Positions 1 to 5,913 of a stretch of DNA of 24,399 nt are shown one piece after another. The stretch spans positions 1 through 24,399 of the forward strand of contig JAEYVF010000043.1 in the NCBI GenBank assembly GCA_023432005.1, written 5' to 3'. The position numbers were made by a program, and so were the translations under genes. The notes under the pieces are model-generated. The model was not told where the DNA came from, ran no database searches, and saw only the letters and a program-made list of their open reading frames with translations. Each line of letters begins with the position of its first letter. Positions within the stretch are counted from its first letter, which is position 1. Source of the stretch: Actinomycetes bacterium (lineage in GTDB: Bacteria > Actinomycetota > Actinomycetes > Actinomycetales > Microbacteriaceae).

Positions 1-64
1 GCACCGCGCGGCGGAGGTCAGCGCGCGCGGGCGTGAGGCGAGGGCGCTGGGGCTCGGTGGGCAT
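1..64 (-). CDS. 5' end of a divergent gene, cut by the window edge
   Basis: An open minus-strand frame starts at ATG 64-62 and runs off the left edge with 21 sense codons and no stop. The peptide begins MPTEPQRPRLTPARADLRRA. A TANNNT -10 box (TAACGT, positions 76 to 71) ends exactly 6 nt before this ATG, the geometry seen at several other starts in this window, and that is the main reason to believe the start. In actinobacteria the gene divergent from pyrophosphatase is often in the dacB/tilS group, and an Arg/Ala-rich start like this is compatible with TilS. With 21 residues the product cannot be identified, so no symbol is given. Confidence 0.45.
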   Translation of the reverse strand, partial: MPTEPQRPRLTPARADLRRAV

Positions 65-68
65 CGGC

Positions 69-76
69 TAACGTTA
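69..76. promoter_or_regulatory. Palindromic -10 box, possibly bidirectional
   Basis: The 8-mer TAACGTTA is its own reverse complement. Read rightward, TAACGT (69-74) would start ppa mRNA near position 81, leaving a leader of about 32 nt with a Shine-Dalgarno site. Read leftward, TAACGT (76-71) lies 6 nt before the ATG at 64, implying a leaderless transcript. No good -35 is visible on either side. This is inferred from sequence only. Confidence 0.45.
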
Positions 77-112
77 TTCCGCGCGCCGCGCGCACCGACA
101 CCAGGAGACGAA

Positions 113-598
113 ATGGCCGAGTACCCCGCCGTCATCGAGATCCCCAAGGGGAGCCGCAACAAGTACGAGGTCGACCACGAGACCGGTCGCGTCTTCCTCG
201 ACCGCGTGCTCTTCACGGGCTTCGTCTACCCCACCGACTACGGCTTCTTCGAGAACACCCTCGGCCTCGACGGCGACCCCGTCGACGTGCTCGTGCTGCT
301 CGAGTACCCGCTCTTCCCGGGCGTCGGCGTGAAGGTGCGCCCCGTCGGCGTCTTCAAGATGACGGACGACGGCGGATCGGATGCCAAGGTGATCGCCGTG
401 CCCGCCAAGGACCCGCGCTGGTCGCACATCCAGGACGTCGACGACATCCCGGAGTACACCCGCAAGGAGATCGAGCACTTCTTCGAGCACTACAAGGACC
501 TCGAGCCCGGCAAGTGGGTCAAGACCGAGGGCTGGGGCGACGCGGCGGAGGCCGAGGAGATCGTGCAGGCCGGCATCGCGGCCTACCCCGGCCACTGA
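113..598 (+). CDS. ppa: Inorganic pyrophosphatase (family I, soluble)
   Basis: Cytoplasmic Mg-dependent hydrolysis of pyrophosphate to two phosphates, which pulls biosynthetic reactions forward. The 161-residue length is typical of the bacterial family I hexameric enzyme. The signature DGDPVD is at residues 53-58, with the metal-binding aspartates D53, D55 and D58. A second acidic patch, MTDDGGSDAK, carries D85, D90 and K92, matching the E. coli D97/D102/K104 pattern. E9 and K12 near the N-terminus fit the conserved E/K pair. The start is set by AGGAGA (103-108) followed by a 4-nt spacer before ATG. The gene is convergent with the NlpC/P60 gene, with 37 nt between the stops. No anomaly seen. 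Confidence 0.97.
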   Translation: MAEYPAVIEIPKGSRNKYEVDHETGRVFLDRVLFTGFVYPTDYGFFENTLGLDGDPVDVLVLLEYPLFPGVGVKVRPVGVFKMTDDGGSDAKVIAVPAKDPRWSHIQDVDDIPEYTRKEIEHFFEHYKDLEPGKWVKTEGWGDAAEAEEIVQAGIAAYPGH

Positions 599-600
599 GT

Positions 601-632
601 CATCGGCGGATCGGGCTTCGTCGGCCCGTGAT
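601..632. terminator. Weak candidate hairpin between convergent genes
   Basis: A short stem, CGGGC (612-616) pairing with GCCCG (624-628), lies in the 37-nt gap between the convergent stops of ppa and the NlpC/P60 gene. CATC/GATG segments outside it could extend the stem imperfectly. There is no T tract. It could serve either direction, but the stem is short. Confidence 0.3.
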
Positions 633-635
633 GCC

Positions 636-1931
636 TCAGCCCGTGGGGCGCCCGACGTACGGCACGAGGTCGGCGTAGCGCACGCTCGTGATGCGCACGG
701 TGAGGCCCGGATACGGCGCCTCGATCATCTGCCCGCCGCCGATGAACAGCGCGACGTGGTACTTGGTGGCGCTCGTCGAGCCGCCCGTCGAGTAGAACAG
801 CAGGTCGCCCGGCTGCAGCTGTCCGACCGGCACGAGGCGGCCCTGGCCGGCGAGGTAGTTGTACTGGCTCGTCGAACCCCAGGGCCCCACGTAGACGCCC
901 GCGGAGGCGTACGCCGACTTCACGAGGCCCGCGCAGTCGTACACGTCGGGGCCCATCGAGTTGCCGTAGGGCTTGCCCAGCTGCGCACGCGCGAACGAGA
1001 TCGCCCGGTCGACGAGCGAGGGCGCGGGCGGCGGGGGAGTCGGATCGACCCCGGGCGGCGGGGTGCTCGGCTGCGTGGGGGTCGGCGACGGCTGGCCCGG
1101 CGGTGGCGTGGTCGGCTGTCCGGCACCAGGGTTCGTCGGCTGCTGCGCGGGCGGGGTCGTCGGCTCGCTCGCGAGCCCCTCGAGGTACTGGCGCTCGAGC
1201 TCCGCGGTCGTGCCCTTGAGGCTCGCGAGCTGCGCGTACATCACCGCCTGCGTGGAGGCGTGCTGGTCGAGCTGCGCCTCGATGGCAGCGGCCGCCTGCT
1301 GTGCCTCGTCGGCCGTCTGCTCCGCGGCATCCGCGAGGCGCTTGCGCTCCTGCTCGGCGAGCGTCGCCTCGTCCTGGAGCGACCCGAGGGCCTTCTTGTC
1401 GAACACGGCGCGCTCGACGAGCGCCGCTGACGACGAGCTGAGCTTCGACATCGTGCCGAGGCGCGAGAGCAGCGCGTCGGCATCCGCCTCCGACGAGAAC
1501 GCGAGCGCCATCGACGCGTTGCCGCCGCCCGAGCGCGCGAGGCGCGCGACGAGCCCGGATGCGAGGGCCGCCGAGTCGTCGGCCTTCTTCTGAGCGTCGG
1601 CGAGCTGAGCCGCGAGACGCGTCGACTTCGCCTCGGCGTCGGAGAGGGCGGCACGCGCGAGGGTGGCCTCCTCCGCGGCGAGCAGCGCGGCCTTGCCGAG
1701 TCGGTCGGACTCCGCGAGCAGCTCCCTGACGAGCTTCTCGATCTTCGCGACCTCGGCGCGCGTGGCCGCCTCGCTCTGCTTGGCGGCCTGCACCTCCGAC
1801 CAGCTCGGGTAGTCGCCGCGGAGCATGGGCGCGGCCGCGGCCCCTGGCGCGGCCCCCGACGCCGCGAGCGAGAACGCCGCCGCGAGGGACACCGCGGCGG
1901 TCGTCGCGTGTCCCGGTCTCGGCGGGGTCAT
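636..1931 (-). CDS. Secreted NlpC/P60 (C40) peptidoglycan endopeptidase with N-terminal coiled coil
   Basis: Predicted to cut stem peptides in peptidoglycan outside the membrane. In 431 residues: an Ala-rich signal peptide (about 1-34), a long Ala/Glu/Lys coiled-coil region (about 43-255), a Pro/Thr/Gly-rich linker (about 257-304) and an NlpC/P60 domain (305-431). The catalytic Cys is C333 in YDCAGL, the His is H392 in YHVALFIG, and E404 in MIEAP fits the third residue (the RipA pattern is C, H, E). The architecture resembles RipA/RipC/CwlO-type hydrolases whose coiled coil gates activity. It lies 18 nt downstream of the M23 gene, so the two are probably one transcript. There is no clear Shine-Dalgarno before ATG 1931, so the start is less certain than the domain call. 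Its N-terminal half aligns with that of the M23 neighbour. Confidence 0.9.
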   Translation of the reverse strand: MTPPRPGHATTAAVSLAAAFSLAASGAAPGAAAAPMLRGDYPSWSEVQAAKQSEAATRAEVAKIEKLVRELLAESDRLGKAALLAAEEATLARAALSDAEAKSTRLAAQLADAQKKADDSAALASGLVARLARSGGGNASMALAFSSEADADALLSRLGTMSKLSSSSAALVERAVFDKKALGSLQDEATLAEQERKRLADAAEQTADEAQQAAAAIEAQLDQHASTQAVMYAQLASLKGTTAELERQYLEGLASEPTTPPAQQPTNPGAGQPTTPPPGQPSPTPTQPSTPPPGVDPTPPPPAPSLVDRAISFARAQLGKPYGNSMGPDVYDCAGLVKSAYASAGVYVGPWGSTSQYNYLAGQGRLVPVGQLQPGDLLFYSTGGSTSATKYHVALFIGGGQMIEAPYPGLTVRITSVRYADLVPYVGRPTG

Positions 1932-1949
1932 CGCGCCCGTCGCATCCGA

Positions 1950-3176
1950 TCAGCCAAGGGTGATCCCCTGGTTGCGCATGAAGGGCACCGGGTCGGTCAG
2001 ATTGCCGTTGATGCGGATGATGAAGTGCAGGTGGCAGCCCGTGGAGCCGCCCGTCGTGCCGACCTTGGCGATGAGCTGACCGGGGCCGACCTGCTGGCCG
2101 ACGTGCACGCCGATGCCGCCGGGCATGATGTGGCCGTAGCCCGACGAGGTGCCGTCGCCGTGGTCGATCGTGATGTAGTTGCCGAGGTCGCTGTACCAGC
2201 CGGCGTAGGTGACGGTGCCGGCGTGCGCGGCGTAGATCGGCGCGCCGCAGCCCTGGCCCGCGAGGTCGACGCCCGAGTGGCCCTTCCACACGTGGTAGAT
2301 CGGGTGGTAGCGCCAGCCGAAGCTGCTCGAGATGTAGCCGGCGGCGGGACGCGCCCATCCGCTCGCGCTCACCTCACCCGCGGCGCCCGAGCCCCACTGC
2401 TGACGGATGCCCTCGAGGTAGTCGGCCTCGGTGACCTCGCGGCGGTCGGTCAGGTACGCGACGAGGGCCTGCGCCTTCGCCTGCGCCTCCTGGTGCTCGG
2501 CGAGCTTGACGGCGGCCGCTGCCGCGGCCTCCTGCGCGATCTGGAACTTGGCCTCGGCCTCCGCCTTGAGCTCGGCGAGCTTGTCCTGGGCCACCTGCTC
2601 CTGCTCGGCGAGCGACTTGGCGGTGTTCTGCAGTTGCAGGGCCTTCGCGTAGACGGCGCCGTTGCGCTGGGTGACCTTCTGCATCGTGCCGATGCGGTAG
2701 AGGTAGCCGTCGGCGTCGCCCGAGTCGCTGAAGAGGCCCGCCGTGAGGTCGGAGCCGCTCTGCTTCGAGAGGTTGTTGATGAGCTGCGTCGACTGGCGCT
2801 TGGCCTCGTCGGCCTCGGCCTGAGCGGCGGCGCGCTGCTCCTGGAGCTTGCCGACGACGAGCACCTGCGCGTCGTAGGCCTCCTCGGCGACGGCGTACTC
2901 CTCGCCCGCCTTCTGCGCCTCGGCCTGCGTGCGGTCGACCTCGGCCTGCGCGGCGGCGATCGCCTTGTTGAGCTTGTCGAGCTGCGCCTTGGCGGATGCC
3001 TCGTCGCGCTTGGCGGCCTGCACGTCGGCCCAGCTGGGGTACTGCACGGGGGCCGCCGTCGCGGGCTGCACGCCGAGCGTCACGGTCAGCAGCAGGGCGG
3101 CGATGGCCGCGATGGGCGCGGTGGCGCGCGATCCGGTGCGGACGCGTGCGCGCTCCGCTCCCCCTCGGTACTGCAT
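1950..3176 (-). CDS. Secreted M23 (LytM-type) metallopeptidase with N-terminal coiled coil
   Basis: Predicted zinc endopeptidase (or activator) acting on peptidoglycan cross-bridges outside the cell. In 408 residues: a signal peptide with likely cleavage after TVTLGVQPATA (about residue 41), a coiled coil (about 48-258) and an M23 domain (about 270-400). Zinc and catalytic motifs are intact: GHSGVDL (H300, D304), YGHI (H349) and HLH (H382, H384). This supports an active enzyme rather than a degenerate EnvC/NlpD-like activator. ATG 3176 is preceded by a G-rich stretch (GGGGGA) that could serve as ribosome-binding site. It is first in a two-gene unit with the C40 gene. The N-terminal region shares YPSW-VQAAK, a ...GTM.K... 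segment and YLEG with that neighbour. Confidence 0.92.
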   Translation of the reverse strand: MQYRGGAERARVRTGSRATAPIAAIAALLLTVTLGVQPATAAPVQYPSWADVQAAKRDEASAKAQLDKLNKAIAAAQAEVDRTQAEAQKAGEEYAVAEEAYDAQVLVVGKLQEQRAAAQAEADEAKRQSTQLINNLSKQSGSDLTAGLFSDSGDADGYLYRIGTMQKVTQRNGAVYAKALQLQNTAKSLAEQEQVAQDKLAELKAEAEAKFQIAQEAAAAAAVKLAEHQEAQAKAQALVAYLTDRREVTEADYLEGIRQQWGSGAAGEVSASGWARPAAGYISSSFGWRYHPIYHVWKGHSGVDLAGQGCGAPIYAAHAGTVTYAGWYSDLGNYITIDHGDGTSSGYGHIMPGGIGVHVGQQVGPGQLIAKVGTTGGSTGCHLHFIIRINGNLTDPVPFMRNQGITLG

Positions 3177-3194
3177 GTTCCCCCGTTCTCTGCG

Positions 3195-3250
3195 ACCAAC
3201 GAGTCGTTATGTCACATGAACAACATCAACCACACTAACAACAGCCGGTG
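3195..3250 (-). promoter_or_regulatory. AT-richer stretch upstream of the hydrolase pair, probable promoter region
   Basis: The 244-nt gap between the M23 gene and tRNA-Glu has one clearly AT-richer patch here, in otherwise very GC-rich DNA. On the minus strand it contains CATAACG, a plausible -10, and a small inverted repeat AACGA-G-TCGTT (3198-3208). I cannot place a convincing -35 at 17-18 nt. The rest of the gap (3251-3400) shows no ORF or repeat that I can support. Confidence 0.3.
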
Positions 3251-3420
3251 GCGCATACCAGGATGCCGCACCCGCGCGTCAAGCCTCAACCATGAGTTGA
3301 AGTTCTCCCGCAGGCGCGCCCGCATCCGCGAAAGTGCGCCGAGGGCCCCCGCGTTCGATTCGCGTTAATGCGGATCGCCACGTATGCTTGACCCTCGGTT
3401 GCTATGCGGTTCGCCGTCAT

Positions 3421-3496
3421 GGCCCCATCGTTTAGTGGCCTAGGACACCGCCCTTTCACGGCGGCAGCACGGGTTCGAATCCCGTTGGGGTCACCA
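3421..3496 (+). tRNA. tRNA-Glu (anticodon TTC)
   Basis: The cloverleaf is readable by eye. Acceptor GGCCCCA pairs with TGGGGTC, the anticodon loop reads CTTTCAC with TTC, and the T-arm ACGGG/CCCGT encloses the normal loop TTCGAAT. The discriminator is A3493 and CCA is encoded at 3494-3496. First of a Glu-Asp-Phe cluster. TGCTATGC at 3400-3407 is a possible extended -10 for the cluster, but no -35 is evident. Confidence 0.97.
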
Positions 3497-3518
3497 ACCG
3501 AGAAAACTCAATACGCAA

Positions 3519-3592
3519 GGCCCTGTAGCGCAGTTGGTTAGCGTGCCGCCCTGTCACGGCGGAGGTCGCGGGTTCAAGTCCCGTCAGGGTCG
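3519..3592 (+). tRNA. tRNA-Asp (anticodon GTC)
   Basis: Acceptor GGCCCTG pairs with CAGGGTC. The anticodon loop CTGTCAC carries GTC on a CCGCC/GGCGG stem. The T loop is a normal TTCAAGT. Discriminator G3592 is the expected identity base for tRNA-Asp. CCA is not encoded (CTC follows), unlike its two neighbours. It lies 22 nt after tRNA-Glu and is probably co-transcribed. Confidence 0.97.
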
Positions 3593-3601
3593 CTCGTGCT
3601 G

Positions 3602-3627
3602 AGAGCCTTTCCGAAAGGGGAGGCTCT
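3602..3627 (+). terminator. GAAA-tetraloop hairpin between tRNA-Asp and tRNA-Phe
   Basis: An 11-bp stem (3602-3612 with 3617-3627, two G-T wobbles) is closed by a GAAA tetraloop. No T run follows. It could be a partial terminator, a pause site or a processing signal in the tRNA precursor. A stable GNRA loop in a tRNA spacer makes either role possible. Confidence 0.5.
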
Positions 3628-3654
3628 TGCACAATCGGCGGCGAGAGCCGCTGA

Positions 3655-3730
3655 GGCTCTGTAGCTCAGTTGGTAGAGCGCACGACTGAAAATCGTGAGG
3701 TCACGGGATCGACGCCCGTCGGAGCCACCA
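3655..3730 (+). tRNA. tRNA-Phe (anticodon GAA) with ATCGACG T loop
   Basis: Acceptor GGCTCTG pairs with CGGAGCC (one T-G wobble). The anticodon stem CACGA/TCGTG holds the loop CTGAAAA with GAA. The T stem ACGGG/CCCGT is perfect, but its loop reads ATCGACG, so position 54 is A rather than the near-universal T. Discriminator A3727, CCA encoded at 3728-3730. All other cloverleaf features are normal, so the gene looks functional. Confidence 0.96.
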
Positions 3731-3732
3731 CC

Positions 3733-3758
3733 CGAAGCCCCGCCCCGGCGGGGCTTCG
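3733..3758 (+). terminator. Strong hairpin terminator after the tRNA cluster
   Basis: CGAAGCCCCGCC (3733-3744) pairs perfectly with GGCGGGGCTTCG (3747-3758) around a minimal loop, so about 11 bp form in practice. It begins 2 nt after the encoded CCA of tRNA-Phe. As in many actinobacterial terminators there is no long T tract. Its place insulates the tRNA operon from the following protein gene. Confidence 0.8.
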
Positions 3759-3775
3759 TCGTCCCCCGGGGGCGC

Positions 3776-3781
3776 TAGCGT
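3776..3781 (+). promoter_or_regulatory. Candidate -10 (TAGCGT) for the small hypothetical gene
   Basis: TAGCGT ends 8 nt before ATG 3790. Transcription would begin at or within a few nt of the start codon. The intervening GGGCGGGG could also act as a poor ribosome-binding site. Confidence 0.4.
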
Positions 3782-3789
3782 GGGCGGGG

Positions 3790-4311
3790 ATGAACCGCCA
3801 GCCGCGCCGAAGCGAGATGGTCGCCGACGCGACCCTCGTCTCGCTCGCGGCCGTGCGCCAGGCGGCGAAGAACCTCATGCTCGTGCGGGCCCTGCGCGAC
3901 GCCGCCGACTTCGACGAGGACTGGTACGTCGACGCGGTGGGCCGCGAGTTCGAGCTGCTCGCGACGCAGGCGGATGCGGATGCCGAGCGGCTCGTCGCGG
4001 CGCGCGCGAAGGCGCAGGGTCGCCGCGGCCGCGCCGTCACGGCCGACGACTACCACGCGGTCGACACACGCCGCCTGAGGCGCCGCATCAACGTCCTCCG
4101 CGAGCTCGCGGAGGAGCTGCGCCGCCTCGCCGCTGACGAGGACGCCGTGCGGACGGTCATCGACGAGGCCCGACTGCGCGCCCTCGACGAGATCACCCAG
4201 GCCGCGGCATCCGTGCCGGGCCGCGGCGGCACGAAGCCCCTCAATGGAGTCGCGCGCTCACGCGCCCTGCAGACCCTTCGGGAGGAGCTCGAGGACTACC
4301 TCGACGACTGA
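3790..4311 (+). CDS. Small charged helical protein of unknown function
   Basis: I do not recognise this 173-residue protein. The frame is open further upstream to 3670, but that lies inside tRNA-Phe, so ATG 3790 is the better start; ATG 3817 is also possible. The composition is strongly Arg/Glu/Asp/Ala with few aromatics, and long helices are likely (about 10-65 and 88-125). There is no signal peptide, membrane segment, Cys cluster or clear DNA-binding motif. It contains a basic patch near 75-98 and ends with an acidic EELEDYLDD tail. Codon use resembles the neighbours, so it is probably a real gene. It stands alone between the tRNA terminator and the oxidoreductase gene. Confidence 0.75.
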   Translation: MNRQPRRSEMVADATLVSLAAVRQAAKNLMLVRALRDAADFDEDWYVDAVGREFELLATQADADAERLVAARAKAQGRRGRAVTADDYHAVDTRRLRRRINVLRELAEELRRLAADEDAVRTVIDEARLRALDEITQAAASVPGRGGTKPLNGVARSRALQTLREELEDYLDD

Positions 4312-4377
4312 GCGCGGGGCCGATAGGTGCAACCGCCGCGCCCGTCAACCCCGGTGTGGGAGCGAGGCGAGGGCGCG

Positions 4378-4383
4378 TACCGT
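4378..4383 (+). promoter_or_regulatory. Candidate -10 (TACCGT) for a leaderless transcript
   Basis: TACCGT ends exactly 6 nt before ATG 4390, which would put the transcription start at the ATG itself. This decides the start of the Rieske oxidoreductase in favour of 4390 over the upstream in-frame codon at 4327. No good -35 is seen. Confidence 0.55.
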
Positions 4384-4389
4384 CACCGC

Positions 4390-5913
4390 ATGACGTCACT
4401 GTGGCGCGCGGGCCGACCCGCCATCCCGACCGATCCCTTCCCCGAGGGCGGGGAGTTCGACCACATCGTGATCGGCGCCGGCCTCACGGGGCTCACGACG
4501 GCGCTGCTGCTCGCGCGTCGCGGCAGGCGCGTGATCGTGCTCGAGACGCGCGACGTCGGCGCGATCGCCACGGGCAACACGACGGCGAAGCTCAGTCTGC
4601 TGCAGGGCGTCAAGCTGCAGCGCGTGAAGAGCCGCAACACGCGCGCCGTCTTCCACGCCTACGTCGACAGCCAGCGCGCCGCGTTCGCCTGGATGGTCGA
4701 CTACCTCGAGACGCACGGCGTGCCCTTCGACCGGCGCCCCGCGGTGACCTGGGCCGAGACCCCGGACCAGCTCGAGTCGCTCCAGAAGGAGTACGCCGCC
4801 GCGAAGGATGCCGGCCTGCCGGTGCGCTGGGAGGAGGGCGCCGACCTGCCCGTCGCGGGGTACGGCGCGATCGTGCTCGACGATCAGGTGCAGTTCGACC
4901 CCATGGAGGTGCTCGCCCAGCTCGCGGCAGATGTCCGTGCACTCGGCGGCGTCATCGTCGAGGGGGCACGCGTGCGTCGCCTGGAGTTCGGCGACACGAC
5001 GGTCGCGCACACCCCGCTCGGCACCGTCTCCGCCCCCACCGTCGTGCTCGCGACCGGCACCCCCCAGCTGCGCCGCGGGCTCTACTGGTCGAAGGTCGAG
5101 GCTCAACGCAGCTACGCCATCGCCCTGCGACCGCCCGAGGGCGCGGAGGATACCGGCATGTACCTGAGCGCCGGCAGCCCCGCGCACAGCGTGCGCTGGC
5201 ACCGGGGGGCGCTCATCGTGGGCGGCGCCGGTCACGGCGTCGGGCGTCAGGAGGAGGACGCCGACCCCTACGGCGAGCTCGAGCGCTGGGCGCAGCGCAC
5301 CTGGCCGGGTGCCGAGCCGACCCACCGCTGGTCGGCGCAGGACTACGCACCGTTCTCCGGCATCCCGTTCGTCGGATGGATGCCGCGCACCCGCAGGCGC
5401 GCCTACCTCGCGACCGGCTACGAGAAGTGGGGCATGACGGGCGCGGTCGCCGCGGCGCTCCTGCTCGAGGCCGACCTCGCGGGGAGGCGCGAGGGGTGGC
5501 AGCGCGTGCTCGGGATGCGACCGACCCTGCCGCAGACGGTCGGAGTGAGTCTCGGCGCGACCGCCGCCGTCGTCGCCTGGTACACCCGCGGCTACGCGGA
5601 TGCCGTCTCCCGCGTCGTGCGCGCTCGCCGCGACGACGAGGACGCGCGCCTGCTGCCGACCGCGACCATCGCATCCGAGGACGGCGCGACCGAGGTGTGC
5701 CTCGTGTGCCCACACGCGGGCGCGATCGTGCGCTGGAATGCAGCCGAGTCGACGTGGGACTGCCCCGCGCACGGGTCGCGCTTCGAGGCGACGGGCCGCC
5801 TCATCGAGGGCCCCGCGATCGCCGACCTCGCGACCCGCGACATCAGCCCCCGCACGGGGCTCGGCCGCGTACGCGAGACGGGGGTCAGCGCTTCTTCGCC
5901 GACTGCTTCCTGA
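4390..5913 (+). CDS. FAD-dependent oxidoreductase with C-terminal Rieske [2Fe-2S] domain
   Basis: 507 residues, predicted cytoplasmic. The N-terminal DAO-type FAD fold starts with the dinucleotide motif GAGLTG (G29, G31, G34) followed by a beta strand ending in Glu (VIVLE). The C-terminal Rieske domain has CPH (C440, H442) and CPAH (C458, H461), the complete two-Cys two-His cluster set. This FAD-Rieske order is that of the YhfW-like family, whose substrate is not established to my knowledge. Electrons probably pass between flavin and cluster within one chain. A start at 4390 gives a leaderless mRNA and a sensible N-terminus; 4327 would add 21 residues. The 3' end overlaps the convergent acyl-CoA oxidase-like gene by 29 nt. 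Confidence 0.88.
   Translation: MTSLWRAGRPAIPTDPFPEGGEFDHIVIGAGLTGLTTALLLARRGRRVIVLETRDVGAIATGNTTAKLSLLQGVKLQRVKSRNTRAVFHAYVDSQRAAFAWMVDYLETHGVPFDRRPAVTWAETPDQLESLQKEYAAAKDAGLPVRWEEGADLPVAGYGAIVLDDQVQFDPMEVLAQLAADVRALGGVIVEGARVRRLEFGDTTVAHTPLGTVSAPTVVLATGTPQLRRGLYWSKVEAQRSYAIALRPPEGAEDTGMYLSAGSPAHSVRWHRGALIVGGAGHGVGRQEEDADPYGELERWAQRTWPGAEPTHRWSAQDYAPFSGIPFVGWMPRTRRRAYLATGYEKWGMTGAVAAALLLEADLAGRREGWQRVLGMRPTLPQTVGVSLGATAAVVAWYTRGYADAVSRVVRARRDDEDARLLPTATIASEDGATEVCLVCPHAGAIVRWNAAESTWDCPAHGSRFEATGRLIEGPAIADLATRDISPRTGLGRVRETGVSASSPTAS

Noticed and set aside
583..2358. A minus-strand 591-codon frame spanning both hydrolase genes
   Set aside because: It is a shifted frame of the same strand over two genes with intact catalytic motifs. 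Its product is Arg/Ala/Pro-rich and resembles no family.
3177..3420. A c-di-AMP (ydaO-type) riboswitch upstream of the M23 gene
   Set aside because: Such riboswitches precede many actinobacterial wall hydrolase genes, but the probable promoter lies only about 30-60 nt upstream of the ATG, leaving no room, and I see no ydaO-type conserved core.
3670..3789. Upstream extension of the small hypothetical gene
   Set aside because: It lies inside tRNA-Phe and the terminator hairpin, and would encode part of the tRNA sequence.
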